NCBI GenBank assembly: GCA_027307115.1
Contig: DAHUXN010000016.1
Coordinates: 1 to 42,555, forward strand
Direction of reading: 5' to 3'
Source of the DNA: Acidobacteriota bacterium
GTDB taxonomy: Bacteria > Acidobacteriota > Terriglobia > Acidiferrales > UBA7541
Length of the DNA: 42,555 nt
Below, piece after piece: positions 24,061-31,889 of this stretch. Within the stretch, counting starts at the first letter, position 1. The number at the start of each line of letters is the position of its first letter. Under the pieces are notes generated by a model. That model saw only the letters and a program-made list of their open reading frames with translations. It did no database searches and had not been told where the DNA came from. The position numbers and the translations under genes were made by a program.

Positions 24061-24996
24061 ATGAAGAAACTGTGTCTGTGCTGCGCAATTCTGCTGATGA
24101 CGGTGCCGGCGAAGGCATCCGATCTTCAAAAAAAGATCGAGGCGCTGGCAGCGTCGTATCAAGGGCACGTGGCCCTGTATGCGAAAAATCTAACGACAGG
24201 GGAAACCGTTTCGCTCGATCCGGAGCGCCCGGTGCAGACGGCTTCGGTTATCAAGCTGCCGCTGATGCTGCAAGCCTTCGAGCAGGTGAAAGCGGGGAAA
24301 TTGAATCTCTCGGCGCCCGTTGTGCTGACGAAAGGTAACCAGGTTCCAGGCTCCGGCATCCTCAACTTGCTGGATCCCGGGCTCACGCTGAGTCTGAAAG
24401 ACACGATCACACTGATGATGACGCTGAGCGACAACACCGCGACTAACATGGTCATTGACGTCGTCGGCCTGCGCCCAACCAATGAAATGCTGGCTCGCAT
24501 GGGGCTGCACAATACTTACTTCTACAAGAAAGTGTTCAAGCCGGCCGAAGGCCCAATGCCGACCGATCAGAAGCAGTTCGGCTTGGGTAAAACGACCGCA
24601 GAGGAAATGGCGAAGGTGATGGAGAGCATCTACCGCTGCGACATGGGCGACCGCGGACTTTGTCTGCAGATGATTACCATCATGCGCAACCAGCAATATC
24701 GAGCCATGCTGCCTCGGTACCTGGAAAGGGCCGACGCCAGCGAGGACCTATCGGCGATTGCCGACAAGATCGGGGCGCTCGACGATGTGCGCAACGACGT
24801 CGCGCTGGTCTACACGCAACGCGGCCCCGTGATCATTTCCATTTTCACGTATGACAACGCGGATAAATCCTGGACTCCCGAAAATAAGGCTGAAATTTTG
24901 ATTGGACGGCTGGCGCAGGTCATCGTAAACACGTGGTCGCCGGAAGGCCTGACCGCGAAAGTGACGGAGCCAGTCGGAACGCCAGCCGTAAAATAG
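24061..24996 (+). CDS. Class A beta-lactamase-like serine hydrolase
   Basis: A 311-residue exported protein with the penicillin-binding/beta-lactamase fold. Signal peptide MKKLCLCCAILLMTVPAKAS. Active-site SxxK is SVIK (Ser62, Lys65) in TASVIKLPLM, and SDN is Ser123-Asn125. The KTG triad appears as KIG (Lys236-Gly238) in ADKIGALDDV, a change at the middle residue. The omega-loop glutamate is not in the classic ExxLN form. So it belongs to the class A-like group (beta-lactamase2 domain) but may be a peptidase or esterase rather than a resistance enzyme. It follows the penicillin acylase gene by 58 bases and is probably co-transcribed with it. Confidence 0.88.
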   Translation: MKKLCLCCAILLMTVPAKASDLQKKIEALAASYQGHVALYAKNLTTGETVSLDPERPVQTASVIKLPLMLQAFEQVKAGKLNLSAPVVLTKGNQVPGSGILNLLDPGLTLSLKDTITLMMTLSDNTATNMVIDVVGLRPTNEMLARMGLHNTYFYKKVFKPAEGPMPTDQKQFGLGKTTAEEMAKVMESIYRCDMGDRGLCLQMITIMRNQQYRAMLPRYLERADASEDLSAIADKIGALDDVRNDVALVYTQRGPVIISIFTYDNADKSWTPENKAEILIGRLAQVIVNTWSPEGLTAKVTEPVGTPAVK

Positions 24997-25052
24997 GCCG
25001 AGTTGGAAAACGCTTGCTTTCACTTCAACGGATTAAAATACGGAGGCATTGA

Positions 25053-25292
25053 ATGAATCTTCTAGCGGCCATCAAACGCGAAGAGCGAAAGATTGAAAAA
25101 CAGTTGGGCAAGTTGCAGCACGAACTGGACGGAGTGAGAGCCGCAGCGAAGGCACTGGGGCGCTCGGCGGAGCGCGAACTAACCGACGTCAAGAAGCGTG
25201 TGTTGTCCGCGGCGGGCAGAGCCAAGATTTCAAAGGCCGCGAAGAAGCGCTGGGCAAGAGTCAAAGCGCAAGCGAAGAAAGCCGTGAGTTAA
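25053..25292 (+). CDS. Small basic coiled-coil/histone-like protein
   Basis: A 79-residue protein very rich in K, R and A. An N-terminal helix (KREERKIEKQLGKLQHELDGV) looks like a short coiled coil. The C-terminal part, SKAAKKRWARVKAQAKKAVS, resembles the A(A/K)KKRWAKVKA tail of small bacterial proteins thought to bind DNA. CGGAGG lies about 12 bases before the ATG. The composition fits a nucleoid- or nucleic-acid-binding protein; that is inference. It lies 56 bases after the beta-lactamase-like gene on the same strand. Confidence 0.7.
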   Translation: MNLLAAIKREERKIEKQLGKLQHELDGVRAAAKALGRSAERELTDVKKRVLSAAGRAKISKAAKKRWARVKAQAKKAVS

Positions 25293-25316
25293 TCGCGATA
25301 ATTTGTCGTAGGAGAG

Positions 25317-26153
25317 TCACAGAAGCGGCTTCTTCAAGGCTTCCTCGATCCCGGCCTCCGCCAGTGGCACCATGATTTCGTATCCCACTTTGTTGGGGTG
25401 CACGCCGTCAAGACTTAGCTCCGGTTTGAGGGCGCCATCGCTGGTGGCCATGCTGGAATAGTAGTCCACATAAACGAAACCATTTTTCGCGGCGTATTCT
25501 TTGATCCATGCGTTTAGCGCTCTAATCTTAGGGGCGGGCTCAAGCCCGCGGTGCCACGGAAAATCGCTCGCCGGCAAGACGGAACACAACACAAGCCGAA
25601 TTCCATTCGCTCGGGCCAGATCGCTCATGGATGCAATGTTGTTTTCTATGTCGCGCAAAGTTGTCTTGCCTGTGTTTTCGGCGATGTCGTTTGTGCCTGC
25701 GAGCAAGACGACGACTTTCGGTTGCAAGTCGACGACGTCCTGACGAAAGCGCACCAGCATCTGGGGCGTGGTTTGTCCGGAGATGCCGCGGTTGATGTAC
25801 AGCTTGCCGGGGAAAAACTCAGTGCGATCCGGCGACGTTGCCGGTTCCCTGCGTCCCCAGCCTTCCGTGATGGAATCTCCCATGAACACCACGCGCGCTT
25901 CGTCAGGCGCTGGAGGCGGCAACTCCTTATCGGCTTCACGGTATCTCGCAAGGAACGGCCAGTCGTTGAGGGCGCGCTCGATCTGCGACATTTGCCCCGG
26001 AGTCAATTGTTGCGCGGACGGCGTCGCTGGCTTCTGATTTTGTGTAGCCGGTGTGGACGCTGAAGCCTGCGGAAAAGAGAGCCGAGGAAACAGGAGGATC
26101 GCAACGAGCACGCAACAGCCAGACGCATAAGAAAATTTCTTTTTTCTGTTCAC
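25317..26153 (-). CDS. Exported SGNH/GDSL hydrolase
   Basis: A 278-residue exported esterase-like protein. Signal peptide with a basic start (MNRKKKFSYA) and hydrophobic GCCVLVAILLF, then a Pro/Gln/Thr-rich linker to residue 55. The four SGNH blocks are visible: FMGDSITEGWG (Ser94), NRGISGQTT (Gly123-126), LAGTNDIAENTG (Asn155), and DGVHPNKVGY (Asp249, His252). Related proteins are acyl-hydrolases, including deacetylases of polysaccharides or platelet-activating-factor-type acetylhydrolases; the substrate here is unknown. It lies 35 bases downstream of the phosphofructokinase gene and may be cotranscribed. A perfect 7-bp palindrome at 25534-25549 lies within the coding sequence. Confidence 0.9.
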   Translation of the reverse strand: MNRKKKFSYASGCCVLVAILLFPRLSFPQASASTPATQNQKPATPSAQQLTPGQMSQIERALNDWPFLARYREADKELPPPAPDEARVVFMGDSITEGWGRREPATSPDRTEFFPGKLYINRGISGQTTPQMLVRFRQDVVDLQPKVVVLLAGTNDIAENTGKTTLRDIENNIASMSDLARANGIRLVLCSVLPASDFPWHRGLEPAPKIRALNAWIKEYAAKNGFVYVDYYSSMATSDGALKPELSLDGVHPNKVGYEIMVPLAEAGIEEALKKPLL

Positions 26154-26188
26154 CGAATTGTCCCCCTAGCTTTGCCGGCTTATGTGAG

Positions 26189-27364
26189 TCACGCGGAGAT
26201 GAGGAAAAGCGGGTCGCCGAGCTTGCCGGTGTAACGCGGGCGGTAGCGCTGCGTGTTGTAAAGCTTCTCAACATCCACCGTGCGCGGGCCCAGGGCTGGA
26301 TCGGGCAAGGGCGCATGCGCGTAACGGCCTTCGCGCACCGCAACCATTTTGCCGAAGGTGTTTCCCGCGAAAAGATCGAGCGCGAGATTCGCGAACGTCG
26401 TGGCCACCACTTGATCCACGGCGTCCGGATCGCCGCTGCGCAGGTCGTATGTCAGATCGCTCGTCATGGTTTCTTCCCCAGTGCGCTGATGGAAAACTTC
26501 CGCGAGCGCGTGGCCGATATCGATTTTTTTGCGATGCCCATACGCGTCCGCCTCGCCGAAATCTTCCGCCCTGTGTCCCGTCCACACAGCGCCTTCCGAA
26601 GCAATCACGAACGAATAGTTGCTGGGATTGCCGCGCTTGTCTTCCACCAACAGCCGCACCAGCAGATCGAGATCGAAGGGATATTCCGGAATCACGCAGC
26701 GGGCGGACGTGACGTAAGCCGTGTACAGCGCCGTGAAGCCCGCATCGCGTCCGAAGATGCGGAAAATGCCGATGCGCTCGTGTGAGCCGAGCGTGGTTCG
26801 CTGCCGCGACACCAGTTCCTTCGCGCGCGTAATGGCGGTTGAAAATCCCACGCAGTACTCCGTGCCGCGCACGTCGTTGTCCATCGTCTTGGGGATGGCG
26901 ATTAGCGGAAAGCCGGCGCGGTGCAGCGTGGTCGCAAAGCCCAACGTGTCGTCGCCGCCGATCACAACCAAACAGCCGATTCCCAAGCGCTCAAGATTGC
27001 TGAGAACTATTGGTGTGAAGTTAAAAGTCTGTCCGTCGTTGGAAAGGCGCTCCAACTCAGAGGGCGAGAGATGTTTGGGTAGATTGCTTTTCTTGATGCG
27101 CAGCGGATTCGTGCGCGATGTGTGCAGTACGGTTCCGCCGCTGCGGTCGATGGCGCGTGTGTTTTCGCGAGTCAGCGGCCGGACGTAGCGCGGATCGAAT
27201 TCCTGCGAAGAATCGAGGTGCGTCAGTCCCTCCCAGCCTCTCCGAATGCCGAGCACCGAGCGGTTCATCTCGCTCGCGCGATAGACCACCGACTTGATCA
27301 CCGAATTCAGCCCCGGCACGTCTCCGCCACCCGTCAGGACCCCGATCTTGCCCTCGCTCGCCAT
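26189..27364 (-). CDS. pfp: 6-phosphofructokinase, pyrophosphate-type signature
   Basis: A 391-residue phosphofructokinase catalysing fructose-6-phosphate phosphorylation in glycolysis. TGGGDVPGLN (11-20) is the nucleotide/phosphate loop. GGDD at 136-139 (ATP enzymes usually have GGDG) and IPKTMDND at 157-164, with Lys159, are the two marks of pyrophosphate-dependent enzymes in this superfamily; FGRDAG at 204-209 replaces the usual MGRxAG. So PPi is the more likely phosphoryl donor, and the reaction would then be reversible. The length fits the group. A GAGGAGGCG ribosome binding site lies just before the ATG. It is divergent from the transketolase gene, which also serves sugar-phosphate metabolism. 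The SGNH gene follows it. Confidence 0.88.
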   Translation of the reverse strand: MASEGKIGVLTGGGDVPGLNSVIKSVVYRASEMNRSVLGIRRGWEGLTHLDSSQEFDPRYVRPLTRENTRAIDRSGGTVLHTSRTNPLRIKKSNLPKHLSPSELERLSNDGQTFNFTPIVLSNLERLGIGCLVVIGGDDTLGFATTLHRAGFPLIAIPKTMDNDVRGTEYCVGFSTAITRAKELVSRQRTTLGSHERIGIFRIFGRDAGFTALYTAYVTSARCVIPEYPFDLDLLVRLLVEDKRGNPSNYSFVIASEGAVWTGHRAEDFGEADAYGHRKKIDIGHALAEVFHQRTGEETMTSDLTYDLRSGDPDAVDQVVATTFANLALDLFAGNTFGKMVAVREGRYAHAPLPDPALGPRTVDVEKLYNTQRYRPRYTGKLGDPLFLISA

Positions 27365-27519
27365 GAATCGATTCGCCTCCTCAGCCGACGATCAGGATTT
27401 AGCACGCCGCCAGTAATGTCAATAGCGGCGAACGTCACAGGGCGGAGTGACCACTATCACTGCAAACTGTGAGCGCCAATTACAAACTGGACCAAGGCGG
27501 ACTGGGAGGCAAACCAACC

Positions 27520-29772
27520 ATGGACTCGACAAAAAGGCATCGCGGACCTCGCTTGAATACCGAAGGGCTTCGGCAGGCTGCGAAGGAGATGCGGGCGATT
27601 GCGATAACTGACATCTATGCCGCAGGCTCAGGACATCCCGGTGGTTCTCTTTCCATTATGGACATCGCCGCTGCGCTGTATTTGAACGTGCTGAACCACG
27701 ATCCGGACATGCCGACGTGGCCGGAGCGCGATCGCGTTTTTTGGTCGGCGGGACATAAAGCGCCGGCGCTCTATGTTGCGCTGGGCCGCGCCGGGTATTT
27801 TCCGTTGGAGGACACGGTCTCGCTGCGACAGTTGGGCTCGAAATTCGAAGGGCATCCGAACCGCCTAAAGCTGCCGGGCGTGGAAATTTCAAGCGGCTCG
27901 CTCGGGCAGGGCCTGAGCATCGCCGTGGGCAGCGCCCTGGCGGCGAAGCGGCGGCAAGACCCGTATCGCGTGTACTGCATCATGGGCGACGGGGAACATC
28001 AGGAAGGAAGCGTCTGGGAGGCCGTGATGGCCGCGGCGCACTATAAGCTCGACAACCTGTGCGCCATTGTGGACCGGAACCGACTGCAGATTGATGGTTG
28101 GGTGCAGGACGTGATGAACGTCGAACCACTGGGATTGAAGTACGCCACGTTCGGGTGGAACGTGATTGAGATTGACGGTCACGACGTGGGCGAAATCCTG
28201 GGCGCGTTTGACGCGGCAGCGGCGCACTGCGGCAATCCGACCATGATTCTCGCCGACACCATAAAGGGCAAGGGCGTTTCGTTCATGGAGAACCAGGCAT
28301 CGTGGCATGGAGCGGCACCCAACCGGGAACAGTTCGATAAAGCGATGGCCGAATTGGCTACGCCTGCTGTTCCGCAAGAGAGAATTGACCGGATGCTGTC
28401 GCGCGCGAGAGAAGGAGCAGAAAATGCGGCGGCGACGGCGCGAAACCTTGTACCGATGGTGGGGCGCAATTACTGGTGGAACGCTCGCGACACGATGAAA
28501 GTGGAAATGGACTCCACACGAATGGGATTCGGGCGTGGACTGGAGACTGCCGGAGCGGACGAGCGCGTCTGCACGATCCAGGCCGATATTTCGGGTTCGA
28601 TCCGCATCTCCGATTTCGCCGCGAAACATCCGGAGCGGCAAGAACGCGTCTTCAGCGTCGGAATTGCCGAGCAGAACATGATGGGGGTAGCGGCAGGCCT
28701 GGCAAAGGAAGGATTCATTCCGGTGACGGGCACGTACGGCGTGTTCGCGTCGGGCCGCGCGTGGGATCAGTTGCGAACGACAGTCTGCTACAACAATCTC
28801 AACGTGAAGATCGCGGGCGCGCACGGTGGAATATCGGTGGGGCCGGATGGAGCCACTCATCAGTCGCTGGAGGAAATTTCGCTGATGACCGTTCTTCCCA
28901 ATATGCACATGGTTGCGCCATGCGATTCCGTGGAGACCGAGAAGGCCACGCGACACTGCCTGCTGGAAGTGGACGGCCCTGTTTACCTGCGGTTCGCGCG
29001 CGAAGCGACGCCGCTGGTGACGACGCCGGACACGCCTTATCGCTTCGGCGTTGCCAACGTCATCCGCTACCGCGCGCCTCAACCGCGATTTATCGATGCA
29101 TTTGAGACCTTCGTGTCGACCGAATATTCGAACGAAAACGAAGACGCGACGATTGTGGCGTGCGGTCCGATGGTGCCTGAGGCGATGCGTGCAGCGTGGC
29201 TGTTGAAGGAAGACTTCGGAATCGAGACGCGCGTCATTAATATGCACACCATCAAGCCGCTCGACACCATGTCCTTGCTTGCGGCGGCAACCGAGACGCA
29301 AATCGTCATCACTGCCGAGGAGCATCAGAAAGGCGGATTCGGCAACCTGATCGCCGGGGCCATTTTGCGCGAACGGAGCGATTTCGCGCAGCCGTTATTA
29401 CTCGACATGATTGGAGTTGAGGATCGCTTTGGGTTCTCCGGAAAGCCGTGGGAACTGATCCAAACGTTCGGTTTGACGGCTGAGCACATTGCGCAGCGTG
29501 TGCTGGATCTTTATGCGAAGAAAATGGGTTTCAATTATTCGAAAGCCAAGGAGGGTGCGACGATGACCATGCTCGAGTGCAGCGCCTGCCATACACAGGT
29601 GCCGCTGGAAAAGTACTTGCACGAACCCCTCGTGCCAGAGGACGAGTCCTGCGTGGAGTGCGAGTCAAAGTCGCCAGATGGTTGCGCGGTGTGCCGGCTG
29701 TGGTGGATGAACGCGAATCCCGAGTTTACGTTTCTCTGCCATGAATGCCGCGAAGTCGCCATGCCAAGTTAG
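27520..29772 (+). CDS. tkt: Transketolase with C-terminal 4xCxxC extension
   Basis: A 750-residue full-length transketolase (thiamine diphosphate enzyme of the pentose phosphate pathway). The N-terminal half has SGHPGGSLS, FEGHPNRLKLPGVEISSGSL and the GDG-x-N cofactor motif in GDGEHQEGSVWEAVMAAAHY with DRNRLQIDG. The pyrimidine domain has SVGIAEQNMMGVAAGLAKEG and the C-terminal domain ends near LYAKKM. The last 69 residues (from 682) are extra: four cysteine pairs, Cys687/690, 711/714, 722/725 and 740/743, a likely double zinc-binding module. GGGAGG at 27504-27509 favours ATG 27520 over the GTG at 27469. Inside the gene AAGGAGG at 29548-29554 precedes ATG 29563, so the tail might also be made alone. 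Divergent from pfp. Confidence 0.92.
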   Translation: MDSTKRHRGPRLNTEGLRQAAKEMRAIAITDIYAAGSGHPGGSLSIMDIAAALYLNVLNHDPDMPTWPERDRVFWSAGHKAPALYVALGRAGYFPLEDTVSLRQLGSKFEGHPNRLKLPGVEISSGSLGQGLSIAVGSALAAKRRQDPYRVYCIMGDGEHQEGSVWEAVMAAAHYKLDNLCAIVDRNRLQIDGWVQDVMNVEPLGLKYATFGWNVIEIDGHDVGEILGAFDAAAAHCGNPTMILADTIKGKGVSFMENQASWHGAAPNREQFDKAMAELATPAVPQERIDRMLSRAREGAENAAATARNLVPMVGRNYWWNARDTMKVEMDSTRMGFGRGLETAGADERVCTIQADISGSIRISDFAAKHPERQERVFSVGIAEQNMMGVAAGLAKEGFIPVTGTYGVFASGRAWDQLRTTVCYNNLNVKIAGAHGGISVGPDGATHQSLEEISLMTVLPNMHMVAPCDSVETEKATRHCLLEVDGPVYLRFAREATPLVTTPDTPYRFGVANVIRYRAPQPRFIDAFETFVSTEYSNENEDATIVACGPMVPEAMRAAWLLKEDFGIETRVINMHTIKPLDTMSLLAAATETQIVITAEEHQKGGFGNLIAGAILRERSDFAQPLLLDMIGVEDRFGFSGKPWELIQTFGLTAEHIAQRVLDLYAKKMGFNYSKAKEGATMTMLECSACHTQVPLEKYLHEPLVPEDESCVECESKSPDGCAVCRLWWMNANPEFTFLCHECREVAMPS
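29563..29772 (+). other. Internal start: possible separate cysteine-rich zinc protein
   Basis: Inside the transketolase gene, AAGGAGG at 29548-29554 lies eight bases before the in-frame ATG at 29563. Translation from there would give a 69-residue protein, MTMLECSACHTQV to the end, with four CxxC pairs. It may be only a fusion domain; the ribosome binding site is the evidence for independent synthesis. Confidence 0.4.
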
Positions 29773-29965
29773 CTCCGCTGCGGAATTAGCCCATGCCGCG
29801 ACCGCCAAAGAGTGGGCTGATTAATTTGTGCGTTCGGCAAATCATTTCACTTAAACAATACTGCGCGGGCCGGCGCACCTATGTATCGGTCATTGCGCCA
29901 TCATGCCAGACCATCACAGGGTGTTCGCCGTGTTGTCGTTCAACGGGAACTGCAGGAAATTGAAG

Positions 29966-30040
29966 TGGTGCCGAGGGGCAGAGTTGAACTGCCTACGCCG
30001 GCCTTTTCAGGGCCGCGCTCTACCGGTGAGCTACCTCGGC
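29966..30040 (-). tRNA. tRNA-Phe (anticodon GAA)
   Basis: On the minus strand the sequence folds as a complete tRNA: acceptor GCCGAGG (30040-30034) pairs with CCTCGGC (29976-29970); D-arm AGCTC...GAGC; anticodon stem CGGCC/GGCCG with loop CTGAAAA, anticodon GAA; T-arm GGCAG TTCAACT CTGCC. The discriminator A is followed by an encoded CCA at 29968-29966. Length is 72 without CCA. A near-consensus promoter lies ten bases upstream. Confidence 0.93.
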
Positions 30041-30056
30041 ACGGGAACAATCAGCG

Positions 30057-30085
30057 ATTTTACGGGCGGGGAAGTGGCGTGTCAA
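30057..30085 (-). promoter_or_regulatory. Strong sigma-70 promoter of tRNA-Phe
   Basis: On the minus strand: TTGACA (30085-30080), 17-base spacer, TAAAAT (30062-30057). The -35 box is perfect and the -10 differs at one position. The start would be near 30050, ten bases before the mature 5' end. The site lies in the leader upstream of the divergent VWFA-type gene. Confidence 0.8.
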
Positions 30086-30140
30086 TCCGCATCGGATGAG
30101 CGTACAATCGGCATTATCGAAACTGCAGAAGGAGGTGGTG

Positions 30141-31796
30141 GTGCGCCGCTTCGCCATTGCGTTCGCGCTGGTGCTCGTGCCGTTGGCTCTGGCGTCGCAG
30201 GACTCCCCGCAGACCCCGCAAATTCGCGTCGCGACTCGGCTGGTTGAGGTCGGCGTGATTGTTCGCGACAAGAACGGCCCGGTCGCTAACTTAACGAAAG
30301 ACGATTTCACCGTATCCGACCGAGGCAAGCCGCAGAAAATCAGTATCTTCTCCGCCGATGCCGCCGCCTCTGCAGAACAACCACCGCAGCAGTCGCTGCC
30401 GCAAAACACTTTCTCCGACTTGCCGCAGTATGGCGCGACCGCGCCGAGAAGCGTCACCGTCGTCCTTCTCGACAACCTGAACACGCTTTACGGTTCCGCT
30501 CCACAGTCAAGGTATGAGAAGACGCCCTACTGGGTCGAGGATCTTGCGCTTCGGAACGCGAAGTCACATCTGATCGAATTCATAAAGCAACTCCAGCCGC
30601 AGGACCGCGTTGCGATTTACGGACTTGGCCATTCACTGCATGTGTTGTGCGATTTTACGGGCGACCGTGATCAGCTTCTCGCGATTCTGAAAGACTACGA
30701 CACCAGATCGATCACGAATCGGGCGGTCGTCGAGCCCGGTGATACCGTGATGGACCTCGGTGGACATACCCATCGCACTCTCTTTAGAGAGGGAGATGGA
30801 TTCGAGAATGGAGCATCGGGGCGTCTTGCGGGTGGGGCCAACGCGGATCGCGGAGCGCAAACAATGGCTGCGTTGCAGGCGATCGCGGCGCACGTCGCCA
30901 ACATTCCGGGACGCAAAAATCTTGTTTGGCTCACCGCGGATCTTCCTTTTTCGGGCGCGACCATGGCGCATGTGCTGAGCCCCGCGAATATCGCCGTTTA
31001 TCCGGTTGACGCGCGCGGCCTGCTCGGGCAATCCCCAACGGTGGCGGCCGGCGCTTATGGTACAGCCGATTTCGACGATGTCTCTGGCGCGAGCGGTAAA
31101 CTTGACAATATGCCCGCTCAGTCGTCGCAGCCTATCGGCATTGCCACCATGCAGAAGCTCGCCGACGAAACCGGCGGCCAGGCGTTTGTGAATACAAATG
31201 ACATCACGGACGCAATTCGCAAAGCCGTCGAAGATTCAGAAGTCACTTACACGCTGGGCTTTTATATAAACGGCGATTCGCTGGATGGAAAGCTCCACGA
31301 GTTGAAGGTGGAGACCAAACGCAAAAGTTTGACCATACGCTATCCGAAAGGTTATTTCGCATTTCCGGACACGGAGGCGACGAAGAGCGAAGATCAGTTT
31401 AGGCTCGTTGCCGCGGTGCAGAGCCCCGTCGAAGCTTCTTCAATTCCGCTGACGGCCACAGTGGACCGCGTGGATCAGCCTCCGCATTCTCTGAAAGTTT
31501 TGTGCACCATCGATGCGCACAATCTTCGTCTGGTGCAGAGCGGCGGCTTGCGCAGAGGTTCCGTCGAAGTCTACATCGTCGAACAGGACCAAACGGGGAA
31601 AGTGGTTTTGCAGTCGGGCAAGACGTTCAATCTTGAGTTCCCAGAGAAACAATATGATGCCCTGCTGAAATCGGGCATCCTGTTTCACGAATTTGTGCAG
31701 CCTCACGCTGGTGTGACCACGTTGCGCGTGCTTGTGGAGGACCCGAGCACCACGGAACTTGGCAGCGTGATTATTCCGTTGTCGCAGGTCAACTGA
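30141..31796 (+). CDS. Secreted VWFA-related protein (acidobacterial TIGR03436 type)
   Basis: A 551-residue exported protein with a von Willebrand factor A-like domain. The start is GTG 30141 because AAGGAGG lies at 30129-30135, five bases before, and the next residues form a signal peptide (MRRFAIAFALVLVPLALASQ). An N-terminal beta domain, IRVATRLVEVGVIVRDKNGP with VANLTKDDFTVSDRGKPQKI, precedes the VWFA core SVTVVLLDNLNTLYG ... DRVAIYGLGHSLHVLCDFTG ... IPGRKNLVWLTADLPF. This is the TIGR03436 arrangement, abundant in Acidobacteria and without known function; surface binding or a scaffold role is usually guessed. A C-terminal beta-sandwich (about 400-545) follows. The hairpin at 31862-31889 terminates it. 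Confidence 0.9.
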   Translation: MRRFAIAFALVLVPLALASQDSPQTPQIRVATRLVEVGVIVRDKNGPVANLTKDDFTVSDRGKPQKISIFSADAAASAEQPPQQSLPQNTFSDLPQYGATAPRSVTVVLLDNLNTLYGSAPQSRYEKTPYWVEDLALRNAKSHLIEFIKQLQPQDRVAIYGLGHSLHVLCDFTGDRDQLLAILKDYDTRSITNRAVVEPGDTVMDLGGHTHRTLFREGDGFENGASGRLAGGANADRGAQTMAALQAIAAHVANIPGRKNLVWLTADLPFSGATMAHVLSPANIAVYPVDARGLLGQSPTVAAGAYGTADFDDVSGASGKLDNMPAQSSQPIGIATMQKLADETGGQAFVNTNDITDAIRKAVEDSEVTYTLGFYINGDSLDGKLHELKVETKRKSLTIRYPKGYFAFPDTEATKSEDQFRLVAAVQSPVEASSIPLTATVDRVDQPPHSLKVLCTIDAHNLRLVQSGGLRRGSVEVYIVEQDQTGKVVLQSGKTFNLEFPEKQYDALLKSGILFHEFVQPHAGVTTLRVLVEDPSTTELGSVIIPLSQVN

Positions 31797-31861
31797 ATCG
31801 AGCCGCTGGCATCGAGGAGCGATGAATCATAAGTAGATCCCTCGCCGCATGGCGGCTCGGG

Positions 31862-31889
31862 ATGACGATCCTGGTCGGATCGTCATTTT
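31862..31889 (+). terminator. Terminator of the VWFA-type gene, overlapping the ftsK 3' end
   Basis: ATGACGATCC (31862-31871), 5-base loop, GGATCGTCAT (31877-31886): a perfect 10-bp stem followed by TTT. It lies 65 bases after the VWFA stop and overlaps the last codon and stop of the convergent ftsK gene. A second inverted element, CTCGCCGCATGGCGGCTCGGG at about 31843-31862, precedes it. Confidence 0.65.

Noticed and set aside
25534-25549. GCGGGCT-CA-AGCCCGC perfect palindrome
   Set aside because: It lies in the SGNH hydrolase coding sequence in a region (GLEPAPKIRALN) that looks conserved in the family, so it is probably codon-driven.
27396-27422. TTGACA on the minus strand upstream of pfp
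   Set aside because: The best -10 match (TAAATC) is only 15 bases away, so it was left as unproven.
27889-29325. 478-residue open frame opposite the transketolase
   Set aside because: Antisense to a well-supported gene; composition rich in H and R, as expected from a shadow frame.
29881-30099. A protein-like frame with RVELPTPAFSGPRSTGELPRHG
   Set aside because: This is the antisense of the tRNA-Phe gene, a well-known source of false proteins.
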